Source of the DNA: Nageia nagi
Lineage: Eukaryota; Pinophyta
Reading direction: 5' to 3'
Assembly: GCA_050084985.1 (NCBI GenBank)
Contig: JBITNC010000001.1
Location: 43,896,001 to 43,960,000, forward strand
Length of the DNA stretch: 64,000 nucleotides
Part shown: in pieces, positions 12,664 through 21,907 of the stretch
Layout of the letters: each line of letters begins with the position of its first letter
Numbering within the stretch: the stretch's first letter is position 1
The notes under the pieces: generated by a model
Database searches by the model: none
What the model was told of the DNA's origin: nothing
Seen by the model: only the letters and a program-made list of their open reading frames with translations
Translations under genes and position numbers: made by a program

Positions 12664-13152
12664 TGATGGAATTAGTTCTACATTAATCCTCAAGGTCCAA
12701 GATTATAGAAAACTTAATCATTCAACATCTACAAGCTAATAACACCATTCACACAAGATAACACCAATATAAGTGGTTCCTCCCTCCTTGGGAGTACATC
12801 CACAACTAGATCTCAATTCTCAAACTATGCACCCTCTTACTACAATTCCTTTCTCTCCTACACAAACTAGTAGAGTAATCTTACTCAAAATCTAAGTAAT
12901 ATTACAAGAGGAGAGGCCCTCTATTTATAGCATGAGAGCACCTCCCTAACCTCCCTTTAACCCAAGGTTAAGGTTAGGGTTACAATAAATATATTACCTA
13001 ACTTTAACCTACCAACTAACCACATGGTAAGGTCAAAGTTTACATGATAAAGAATTCAATTAATCCCTTAAGGTATCTAAATATCCTTTAAGTGATTAAT
13101 TGAATTTACAAGGAGTTTAGATATTCACAATATTTCATTACAAATTCTAACA
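12664..13152 (-). repeat. Copia Y 3' LTR
   Basis: 489 bp, starting TGATGGAATTAG and ending AAATTCTAACA on the plus strand. It is a near-identical direct repeat of 20685-21173. A TATA-like CTATAAATAG lies on the minus strand at 12921-12930. Confidence 0.95.
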
Positions 13153-13161
13153 ATCCCCCTT
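13153..13161 (-). other. Copia Y polypurine tract
   Basis: The minus strand reads AAGGGGGAT directly before the 3' LTR. This is the expected plus-strand DNA primer site. Confidence 0.85.
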
Positions 13162-13904
13162 AATGTAATATTGGGATAGAGCATAGAAGAGAGAAGAGAG
13201 AGAGTAAGAGAGAGTTCTCCTCCATAGAGATACAAGCAAAGATGAGAACATTTACATATTTGAGAATCTTTTTGAGAACTAGTTTGAGACTCACTACATT
13301 ACCATTTGACAAAATGGTTTACAATACAATCATTAACCACAACTGGTTTCACTGTACATAGTAGTCGATCAACTTTAAGCTGACATGTGAGTCTCCATGA
13401 GCTTGCTTACACAAGGTGAGTAACCTGCATTTTTGAAGAAGATCCTGCATGATACAAGTAACTCATGAACAAAATCAGTTAGATGCATCATATATTCATT
13501 TTATTAAATAGGAGAATCAAATAATGCCATCTTATAAATAACTAATCAATGGTGCACTATAAGTCATCACGGAGATGCCAAGCCATCACTCATAGTCACC
13601 TGTTGTATATAGATATGTGTTGATTATTAATAGAGCATAACATATAGACGATTGTACAATGCCTAAAGACACATACCAGATCTTCTCATATGAATACTTG
13701 AACAATGAAACTGATTGATCAATTATATGCTCAAAAAATTATACAACAAGTTTCTCATGCAAAGCAAACTTACCATGGAGGTATAAAATGTACTAGAAGT
13801 TCCTCACACAGAGCAAACTTACCATGGAGGTATATCATAATCAACACTATATAACAACAAAAAAAGAGCCTCTTAGAGGTGAAGTTGTCATCACTAACAA
13901 AAGG
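13162..13904 (-). other. Copia Y 3' untranslated region with short repeat
   Basis: Non-coding sequence between the pol stop and the polypurine tract. It contains two copies, 49 bp apart, of a motif beginning AGCAAACTTACCATGGAGGT (13763 and 13812). Related copia copies in this window carry different tandem repeats at the same place. Confidence 0.7.
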
Positions 13905-14480
13905 TCAAACTTCACTCCCCCTTGAGGGCAACTTCACCAACCCAAGAGAATCCCTAAGCTTGCTGAACTGAGCTTCAGGAAGGGGCTTAATGAATAAATC
14001 AATGGAGTTTATAGTAGATGGACAATACTCCAAGTGTATGATGTAATCTAGAACCTTCTCCCTGATAAAATGGGCTTGGATTTCCACATGTTTGGTTCTC
14101 TGATGGAACACAGGATTCTTAGCCAAAGAGATAGCCGATTGATTATCTGAAGAAATAAGAGATGGGCCATTTTGCTCATACCCAATCTCGTTCAGAAGAT
14201 GCCTCAGCTAAATAGCTTCCTGGGCAGTAACAGACATGGCTTGATATTTAACTTCAGTGGCAGAAAGAGTCACAGTAGGTTGCTTCTTAGAAGCCCAAGA
14301 GATAGCACCTAAACCAATGCTGAACACATATGCAAAGGTTGATTTTCTGTCATCTCTATCTCCCCCATAATCAAAATCTAAGAACCTGAAGAGAACAATC
14401 GAGGGCACTTTGGAATACTTAAGAGCAAGATCCTTTGTCCCTACCACATACCTCAAGATTTGCTTAATAGCATTGAGGTG
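13905..14480 (-). pseudogene. Copia Y RNase H, broken
   Basis: The reading continues from RT: LRYVVGTKDLALKYSK, then DFDYGGDRDDRKSTFAYVFS, where the usual first Asp motif D-DYAGD is visible. SWASKKQPTVTLSATEVKYQA and, after a TAG at 14208 in place of Trp, DNQSAISLAKNPVFHQRTKH and HFIREKV follow. The protein ends KLPSRGSEV at 13905. This is the standard C-terminal copia RNase H and tail. RNase H would degrade the RNA strand during cDNA synthesis. Confidence 0.9.
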
Positions 14481-14489
14481 CTCAACATA

Positions 14490-15470
14490 TGGTTTTTATA
14501 TGAATCATGCCATCAAATTCACTGCAAAGGCAATATTAGGTCGAAAGATAGTCAGATATAGAAGACTATCGATCAATTGCCTATAAGCTGTAGCATCAGC
14601 CAACTGAGAATCTAAACTTAGAGATACAACGATTCCAGGAGAAATAGGTATTGTAGCATATCTACACTCCTCCATTCCAAACTTTTGCAAGATGTCTAAT
14701 ATATACTTAGATTGACTAAGATAAGTACAATCTTTGTGTTGGTATACTTGCATCCCAAGATAGTAATGCAATAGACCTAGATCAGTCATTTCAAATGTTG
14801 CCTTCAGTTTGGATATGTAGGCTTAGATGATTTCAATATTATTACCAGTTATGAGAAGATCATCCACATAAAGGAGAATTAAGACCATGTCTTTTCCTTG
14901 ATTGAGTACATAGAGATCTGAGTCAGAGAAGCACTTGGAAAAAATAATATCTACAAAGAATCCTAAAATTTTCTTATACCATGCTCTAGGTGCTTGCTTA
15001 GGTCCATACAAAGACTTCTTTAGCTTGCACACAAAAGACTCTTTACCTTATGGAATAAATCCTTCTAGTTGATTCATGTAGATTTCTACATCCAAGTCAC
15101 CATTGAGAAATGCACTCTTGACATCAAGTTGAAAAACTTTCCATCCTTGAGCTGTAGAAAGAGCAAGAATTATCCTGACAGTAGGCATCTTGGCCACAGG
15201 AGCAAAGGTTTCCTCATAATCAATACCATATTTATGAGTGAATCCTTTGGCCACTAACCTTGCTTTGTATTTTTTAATTTCTCCATCATATGTGTACTTG
15301 ACCTTGTATATCCATTTATTTTCAATCACATTTTTCTCATTGGGATAAGGAACCAAATCCCAAGTTTCATTTTTCATGAGTGCCTCATATTCAACTTTCA
15401 TAGATTCCATCCAACACTCTTGCTTGGAAGCTTCTTTGAAGGTTGATGGCTCATTCATATTATCAATTTT
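14490..15470 (-). pseudogene. Copia Y reverse transcriptase, broken
   Basis: The domains read in order WKVFQLDVKSAFLNGDLDVE, YMNQLEGFIP, a stop (15048), VCKLKKSLYGPKQAPRAWY, and the catalytic LLYVDDLLITG with both Asp intact. A stop (14823) and DLGLLHYYLGMQV then QSKYILDILQKFGM follow. A TGA at 14505-14507 and a TAA shortly after replace an Arg and a Gln codon. The upstream part (ARLVAKGFTHKYGIDYEETF) is the usual RT N-terminus. The catalytic site is intact but translation is blocked four times. Confidence 0.9.
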
Positions 15471-16295
15471 GGCAAATAAAGATTTATTCAAGGTCATACT
15501 CCTTGTAAATCTTTGAGCTGGAGAATTTTGCTCTTGTGGTGAATTCCCTACATTATCATCCAACCAGTTAGGTGCAAGCAAAGAATCATCTAAATCAGAC
15601 ACCTCAGCATGAGAAGTCGTATCCTCAGGAAGTTCATTGAACTTGACATCCCTAGAAATAAAGACTATTTTATGGGATGAGGAGTAGAGCCTGTAACCTC
15701 TATGTTGATTATCATACCCTATAAAGATGCATTTTTTTGATCTTTTATCCAACTTCTTTCTTTTCTCTGAGGTAATGAAAGCAAATGCATCACAACCGAA
15801 GACCCTAAAGTGTGATATGTTAGGTTTCTTTCCTGTCCATGCTTCATACAGAGTTTTACCTTCAACTACTTTAGGACACCTATTTAGGGTGTGAATAGCA
15901 GTGTGAACAGCTTCACCCCATAAGAAACTAGGAAGGTTACCCAACATGCACCTTGCCATTTCCATAATGGTTTGATTCTTCCTTTCAGAAACTCCATTTT
16001 GTTGAGGGGTGTAAGGGATTGTGAATTGCCACTTGATCCCATGTTTAACACAATAGTCATTAAACTCATTGCTATTATACTCACCCCTATTATCAGATCT
16101 CAGCATCTTGATCTTAAAATTAGTTTGATTTTCAACAAGAGCCTTGAAGTCTTTAAACCTGTCAAAAGTTTGATCCTTGTGCTCAAGTAGATAACCAAAT
16201 GTCATCCTGCTGAAGTCATCAATGAAGGTCAGAACATAAGAAGCTCCCCCTAGAGACTTAGTCTGAAACGAACCCATCAAATCTGAATGCACAAG
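15471..16295 (-). pseudogene. Copia Y integrase (core and C-terminal part)
   Basis: An uninterrupted frame holds the catalytic triad: HSDLMG (first Asp, 16270-16285), RSDNRGEYNS (second Asp) and NGVSERKN (Glu). GEAVHTAIHTLNRCP, the chromatin-side motif FGCDAFAF and the linker to RT follow. The frame runs into RT without a break to 15048. A TAG at 16296-16298 separates it from the zinc-binding half. All three catalytic residues are kept, so this is the best preserved part of pol. Confidence 0.9.
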
Positions 16296-16879
16296 CTAAA
16301 GAGGATGAGTAGCTCGAGTTGCCTTATCTTTTTCAAACTTTTGCCTATTCATCTTTCCTAGAATGCACCTTTCACAGAGACCAATTATGGGTGAAATATT
16401 AGGTAAACCTTCCATAAGTTCTTGATTTTTCATATCTTGAATACTCTTGTGGTTAAGGTGCCCTAATCGTTGATGCCAAAGATTACCCTTTGAACAAACA
16501 TTTGCAGCAAGAAACATCTTTGAAGGAACTTGATCCATAATATAAAGGTCATCCTTTACTGATCCTTTCATCAAGGTGGCAAGTCCTTTCTTAACATACC
16601 AAGAGTGTGAGGTAAACCCAAATGAGTATCTTTTCCTTGTAATCTGAATTACGGAGATAAGATTCATTCTTAGTTTAGGCATATAAAAGACATTATCAAG
16701 AACCTTTCCATGAATCTTCACATTGCCTATTCCTTGAACATCAAGGACTGAATTATCACCTATCACAACTGCATCCTTCTTGTAATTTATGAAAGTTTTC
16801 AAACTTATCCTTTTCATAACACATGTGATTAGTGCATCCTGAATCAACAATCTAATCATTTGAAATAGTTTGAGTCACT
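16296..16879 (-). pseudogene. Copia Y protease and pre-integrase zinc finger, broken
   Basis: The protease active site IVDSGCTNHMC is readable in the gag frame, but the codon just before it, normally Trp, is TAG (16852-16854). Near 16780-16800 the frame shifts. The rest (VVIGDNSVLDVQGIG, LDNVFYMPKLRMNLISV) continues in the frame of 16296-16859. Then comes the GAG-pre-integrase finger: LWHQRLGHLNHKS and CERCILGK, an HH-CC set. Both protease and the integrase N-terminus are recognisable. Confidence 0.9.
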
Positions 16880-17822
16880 GAGTAGTAGGAAATAGTAGCA
16901 GCATGCTTGGTCTTCTTTTTATTATTGAAATTTTTCACATTTGCATTTCCCTTACTTTTTTTAGCAAATTTCTTTTTATGACAATCAGACTCTTTGTGAC
17001 CAAAGATGACATAAAAGTTACAATTTCTATCAAACTTTTCCTTAGGTGTTGGATTGCTTGATCCAGCTTTGTCATTCCTTTGCTTGAAGTTGCCATTATT
17101 GTTGCCCTTTTTCTCATGCTTCCTAAAGGTAGATGAGGATTTGTTATCTTTGAATTTATAATGTTTTAACTTCTTATTGAAATGAGTTTTGGTTGCTCCT
17201 AGAGCAATGCTTTTTTCCTTTGGAGAAAAGTTCAACATTTTCTTATTCAAGGTTTCCTCATGCTTCAGAAGGAGTCTAGAAAGGTTATCAAGAGAGATGA
17301 CATCTTCTTCATCATCGAGCCTAGTTTCCATAACCATGACAAAGTTACTGAACTTTGTAGAAAGGCTTTGAAGAATGATGAAGACCATGAACTCATCATT
17401 GATCCAGTTGCACCCACAGCCAACCAGTTGTGTCCTGAGGTAAATGATTTTGTTCAAGTAAATAGAAGCACTTTCATCTTCACCTTGATGATATTGCAAC
17501 AACTTTTGTAAAATAGTGAACCTCCTTGAAAATTTTGACCCAAAGTAAATTTTCTTCAGCCTATCCCAAGCTTCCTTTACTGATGTTGAAGAAGGGATCA
17601 TGAGAAGTACGTCATCTAAAATTGTACGATAAATCATTGAAGTTGCTAACTCATTCTTTGAGTTGTAGATTTCAAGAGCTTTCTCATCTATAGGAGCGAC
17701 CAAGTCTTCATTAACTATCTGCCATAGCTTCCTTGCTTGTAACTCAACTTTCATATGAGGTTCCCATATGTCAAAGTTGGAACCGTCAAGTATATGCTTG
17801 GGTATGAAGGTTTCAACCATTG
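16880..17822 (-). pseudogene. Copia Y gag
   Basis: The likely start is the Met of MVETFIPKHILDGSNFDIW at 17822; an in-frame Met lies slightly upstream (17844) but is outside the conserved N-terminus. The capsid region reads NFDIWEPHMKVELQARKLW, VKEAWDRLKKIYFGSKFSRR and IYLRTQLVGCGCNWINDEF, typical of the UBN2/copia gag family. The zinc knuckle near 17000-17030 is C-NF-Y-VIFG-H-KESD-C, so the second Cys is replaced by Tyr. A lysine-rich tail leads into the protease stop. The frame itself is open through gag. Confidence 0.9.
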
Positions 17823-20670
17823 CTACACAAAAATAAATAAGCAAGAAGAATGAATAAATTTCTACAATTTACCATCTATACAAATCAAACATTTATAAGT
17901 AAACATGTCCCACATGTGCAAACTTATAAACCAAGATCTGTAGAAGGATAAAGTTGAGGTTGTTTTCTTGTATAGAATTAGGCCTTCACTTGGATGCCCA
18001 CAAAGTGGAGCCCAAGTACTACCAATCCTCAACTAGTTCACCTTGGTCAGTAATATACTCTCTCAAGGAGAAGTACCAACTATTTTCCAAGGATCCGATG
18101 TATGTTGGACCGGCCATTTTAATTATCTTGTTTAAGGTTTTCAATTTTTCCTCCTAGGTTATCAGGATAATCCCTGAATGGACATGCAGACATGTGGTAT
18201 CACTACACACATGCCTGTCCACCTAATAGAGTTATGTCTAATCCAACAGAGGTCTTAGGGGCAATTAAGACTGATTTACCACCACTTGGTTCTTCAGACT
18301 AAAAAGGCTCCAGTCTGCCTTGTCCTCCCCTCATGGCTCCCCAAACAAGTCATGTTATGGAAAAGTACGTGCATATGTGTTCATTTTAGGGGTTACTTTC
18401 AATATTTTGCATTTTACAAGTATAAAGCAATTATGCAAAAATATAAAGTAAAGTATTAAAAATACATCATCCACAAGAACTTGAAATATAAGAGTCCAAT
18501 GGGTTTTGTACTAACCCCTTAAGGATATTTTTACATTTTACATACTTGCTCAAGTTCATAAATTCATTCAACACTTTAATGAATTTAAAAAGGCTAAGTC
18601 CTACTTAGCATTAATCCATTCATTAATTTTTTTAAAAAAAATTGCATAAGTTCTATACTTAGCATGAATTCATTTTTAAATGTTCTAAGTCCTACTCATG
18701 ACTAGTAAAAAGAAATGCCATAAATCACTTAGCAAAGAATGCCTAGGGTTTATTCATAACTTAACATTTAATGAATAAGTCCATTCATACTTAGCATAAA
18801 TCATGAATTCATAGACAATGCTTAAGTCCTACTTTAGCATTAGTTTAAGCATTTAGAAAATTAAAAAATGCATAAGTTAAGCATTAACAAACTTGATATT
18901 TAATGACTTTTAAAAAAAAGGCACTAAATTCTCCCCCTTCTTACTTAAAAAAGGCACTATAAGCATTTAATTTGAACTTAAAGAAAGAAAATTTTAGAAA
19001 TACTTGATCATGTAGCTCCAAAAAAATTTCCTCTTTTAGGTAAGAAAAATATCATGCTCATAAAACTTATGGAGAAAAGAGACTTTAATTTTTGTACAAC
19101 CACATCTTGCAAGAGGTAAGGTGTTTACCTATCAAAACGTTATGAGGATTGACTATCATGCTCAAAAAATTAAATTAGCCTCCTTTTTGGAAAAAAAACT
19201 TCTACCTAACAAGGTTTGACTTCAAATAATTAATGCTTCGTACCAAAAAATTAAAGCATTAGAGAGACTTTACAAAGAATAAAAAATTTCCAACTCAAAA
19301 ATTAATGCATTGTCTCTCATCCAACAAGAAGTTGTTGAAAAGTTTATTATTTTTAATGAAAAGAGGTAAAAAAAATGTTGATAAACATGTAAAAAAAAAA
19401 GAGGTGCTGCCAAGGGCGCAGTCGGTGAGGGAGCAACATGAGGAGAAGGCTTAGGGAAGAGTCATAGCTAGATCAACAAAGGAAGGGGCTCTGTGAATGT
19501 GAAAGAGATAGCCTAACCCAAGTCCAACTCTTGAGGTCCCTAGCAGAGCCAATAGAAATCTTGTTCAGATGCGAAAGATAAGAGGCAATTTCATCATGGT
19601 GGTATTTCAGCCGCGGTGGGAATCTAAGGGTTTCTACCAGTTTCAATGGATAGGTGGTTAAAGTATTCCAATGCTTTAGTCTTAGCATGCGATGCATCGA
19701 AGAACCTCGTAAGCATAGGGATAATAGGTTTGGGTTGGACGATTCCCCTATTAGTCGAAAAGATTCCTCTGAACATCGAGGTCGCATCCACAAGGTGCGC
19801 TTGCCATTATTTCTTTCCCTTTCTATTCCCCTGGCACTTCCTATCCATATTTTGTAACCCACTCTTCCCATCTGGGATGAGTCTGATGAGTTATTGCTTA
19901 GAGATTGGACTAATATTTCAGATAACTGTATCTGGACTAGATGTGCTCTGCTGCTCCTATACATCCCCATTTTGCTTCTGGCTAGCTAGGTAGCAGTTGA
20001 AGCAACAAAGGTGGCTCGATACCTAGTCATTATAGATCCTCCGATAATGGATCGGGATGTGCATAGCTTGCTATCATTGTAGTCCATAGACTCCATTTCG
20101 ATGAGGCATTTTGTTAAATAATTTGCAAACCCTTTCAATGTATCCATCTTATGCATATCATTCAACCATTGTAGTCCATAGACTACATCTTAACAAGGCA
20201 TTTTGTGTTCCTCCACATTTTAAAAATGTTTATATATATAAATATATATAAAGTTGCAAATAAAATAAAAAAAAATTGAAATTTCTCCCTCTCACAAAAG
20301 AAATTACCCATTTTTATTAAAAAAAAGGTTAAAAAAAATTATCTTCTCCATAAGATAGGAAAAAAAAATTCCTAAACTTAATTTTTGTATACTATCCTCT
20401 TAAATAATGAGCAAATAAGCAATTTGCAAAAAAAAAGCTATTCACAAAAGAGGTTAGTATTAAAAATTGTTAATCATATTTAGCTCAACAATAGTCAACA
20501 TATAGCACATAATATGTTAGTAGTAAAATACAATTATTCAATAATTAACCAAGAAGTTAAAAAAATGTATACCTTATATTATGTTTTACCTCAACAATGT
20601 AAGAAGATGAGAAATGGAGACCTCCAAATTGAAGAAGTTTCAAAGAATGTTGAAGGAGCTTCCACACCAA
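17823..20670 (-). other. Copia Y long 5' leader
   Basis: About 2.85 kb lies between the primer-binding site and gag, with no gag-pol homology. Most of it is AT-rich with A-runs. Two parts stand out as less AT-rich: about 17950-18360 and 19395-20230. Small reading frames occur on both strands but none resembles a known protein to me. Confidence 0.6.
19395..20230. other. GC-richer block in the Copia Y leader, origin unknown
   Basis: Base composition changes abruptly after an A-run at about 19390. A sampled line (19501-19560) is 28/60 G+C, whereas neighbours are near 30%. The block starts GGTGCTGCCAAGGGCGCAG. Its end has a duplicated segment: CATTGTAGTCCATAGACT occurs near 20077 and again near 20169. 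Overlapping frames of 115 and 165 codons exist on opposite strands but look like chance frames. The style recalls organelle non-coding DNA or a captured host sequence; I cannot identify it. Confidence 0.45.
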
Positions 20671-20682
20671 GCTCTGATACCA
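20671..20682 (-). other. Copia Y primer-binding site (tRNA-Met initiator)
   Basis: The minus strand reads TGGTATCAGAGC two bases inside the 5' LTR. This is the standard site complementary to the 3' end of plant initiator tRNA-Met. Confidence 0.95.
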
Positions 20683-20684
20683 AT

Positions 20685-21173
20685 TGATGGAATTAGTTCT
20701 ACACTAATCTTCAAGGTCCAAAACTATAGGAAACTTAATCATTCAACATCTACAAGCTAATAACACCATTCACACAAGATAACACCAATATAAGTGGTTC
20801 CTCCCTCCTTGGGAGTACATCCACAACTAGATCTCAATTATCAAACTATGCACCCTTTTACTACAATTCCTTTCTCTCCTACACAAACTAGTAGAGTAAT
20901 CTTACTCAAAATCTAAGTAATATTACAAGAGGAGAGGCCCTCTATTTATAGCATGAGAGCACCTCCCTAACCTCCTTTTAACCCAAGGGTAAGGTTAGGG
21001 TTACAATAAATATATTACCTAACTTTAACCTACCAACTAACCACATGGTAAGGTCAAAGTTTACATGATAATGAATTCAATTAATCCCTTAAGGTATCTA
21101 AATATCCTTTAAGTGATTAATTGAATTTACAAGGAGTTTAGATATTCACAATATTTCATTACAAATTCTAACA
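20685..21173 (-). repeat. Copia Y 5' LTR
   Basis: 489 bp, TG...CA ends on the minus strand. It differs from the 3' LTR at about ten sites by eye (for example three within 20720-20735). Confidence 0.95.
20942..20951 (-). promoter_or_regulatory. TATA box of the Copia Y 5' LTR
   Basis: CTATAAATAG on the minus strand, followed by GAGGGCC. It is the only strong TATA motif in the LTR and is at the same place in both copies. Confidence 0.65.
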
Positions 21174-21178
21174 TGTGG
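21174..21178. repeat. Copia Y target-site duplication, right copy (TGTGG)
   Basis: Perfect match to 12659-12663, directly after the LTR end TTCTAACA. Confidence 0.95.
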
Positions 21179-21907
21179 AACTACCCATCACTTACTATCT
21201 TAGGACTTGCTAATTTTGGGTAAAAGTTGTGATGTCATCACTTATTTGTTTAATTTTCCTTATGAAATATCCCCCACTTAATGACATACTTCCCATTGAA
21301 TGTCATACCTCTCGCTAAATGTGAGTGAAAAGTATGACATCATTATTCAAAATCAATGGGCTCTATTTAGTTATCTTTATGAAATACTTCTCAAGGATTT
21401 AGTTATCTTTATGAGCTCTACAACATCTCTCACTGGTGACTTGGATTGAATAAGGCTCTTATTTACAATAATTCTCAGAACTTCTATACTTTTATAACTC
21501 CTAGAATTTGACTTAGACACTTACTTTTCTAATAGATTACAATACTACCTAGACATACTACATTAGTTCCTAAACATGAATTAGACAAAATTTAAATAAC
21601 CTATGACTCTCTTTTATATATATAGTTACCAAAAAAATAGTTAAAGTAACTAAGATTGATTCCTAGGACTTACTACAACACCCGCTAGATAGCGGCTAGA
21701 CTTTTGAAGCAAAAATGGTTAAGACTGACATACATATAAATAGTACCCAAAATTCATTAGATTTGACCAATTTTGATAAAAAAAACTAAGTACATAGAAA
21801 ATACTAATATGAAAGAGGAAAATAAAGTGTGAATTAGGAAAGACTTATTAAAATCAATGAAAGAATAAGGAATAATAGAATATTACCTTATTTCCAGAGT
21901 GTAATTT
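21179..21907 (-). repeat. G1 5' LTR, outer part
   Basis: Continues the G1 LTR interrupted at 12663 and matches window 480-1235. It ends where copia coding sequence starts at about 21908. Confidence 0.8.

Larger units (their letters stand above)
12664..21173 (-). mobile_element. Copia Y, young Ty1/copia LTR retrotransposon inside the G1 LTR
   Basis: The element is 8510 bp long, reads right to left and is structurally complete. It has two LTRs of exactly 489 bp (12664-13152 and 20685-21173) that differ at about ten positions by eye. The target duplication TGTGG is perfect. A primer-binding site lies beside the right LTR and a polypurine tract beside the left one. Gag-pol runs from 17822 to 13905 in the order gag, protease, integrase, RT, RNase H, as in Ty1/copia. 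Pol carries at least seven nonsense codons and one frameshift, so it is not autonomous now. The leader before gag is unusually long, about 2.85 kb, and includes a GC-richer block. Confidence 0.95.
1..21907 (-). mobile_element. G1, Ty3/gypsy LTR retrotransposon (Tat-like), dead, interrupted by Copia Y
   Basis: The element reads right to left. Directly repeated flanks of about 1.25 kb (1-1235, starting left of the window, and 12141-12663 joined to 21179-21907) are its LTRs. Between them the minus strand gives, in order, gag, aspartic protease, an extra RNase H, reverse transcriptase, RNase H, integrase and a long 3' reading frame. All are broken by stops and frameshifts. The right LTR is split by the younger Copia Y at 12664-21173. 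The right LTR abuts the middle of an older copia pol gene at about 21908, so G1 probably inserted into that copia. The extra RNase H and the 3' ORF point to the Ogre/Tat branch; this placement is inferred from domain order only. Confidence 0.8.

Noticed and set aside
12960-12985. Telomere-like words (TTAGGGTT) in the Copia Y LTR
   Set aside because: Only one or two degenerate units, present in both LTR copies as ordinary LTR sequence; not an interstitial telomere array.
19473-19993. Overlapping frames of 165 (minus) and 115 (plus) codons in the GC-richer leader block
   Set aside because: They lie on opposite strands of the same DNA, show no family resemblance and are expected where stop codons are rarer.
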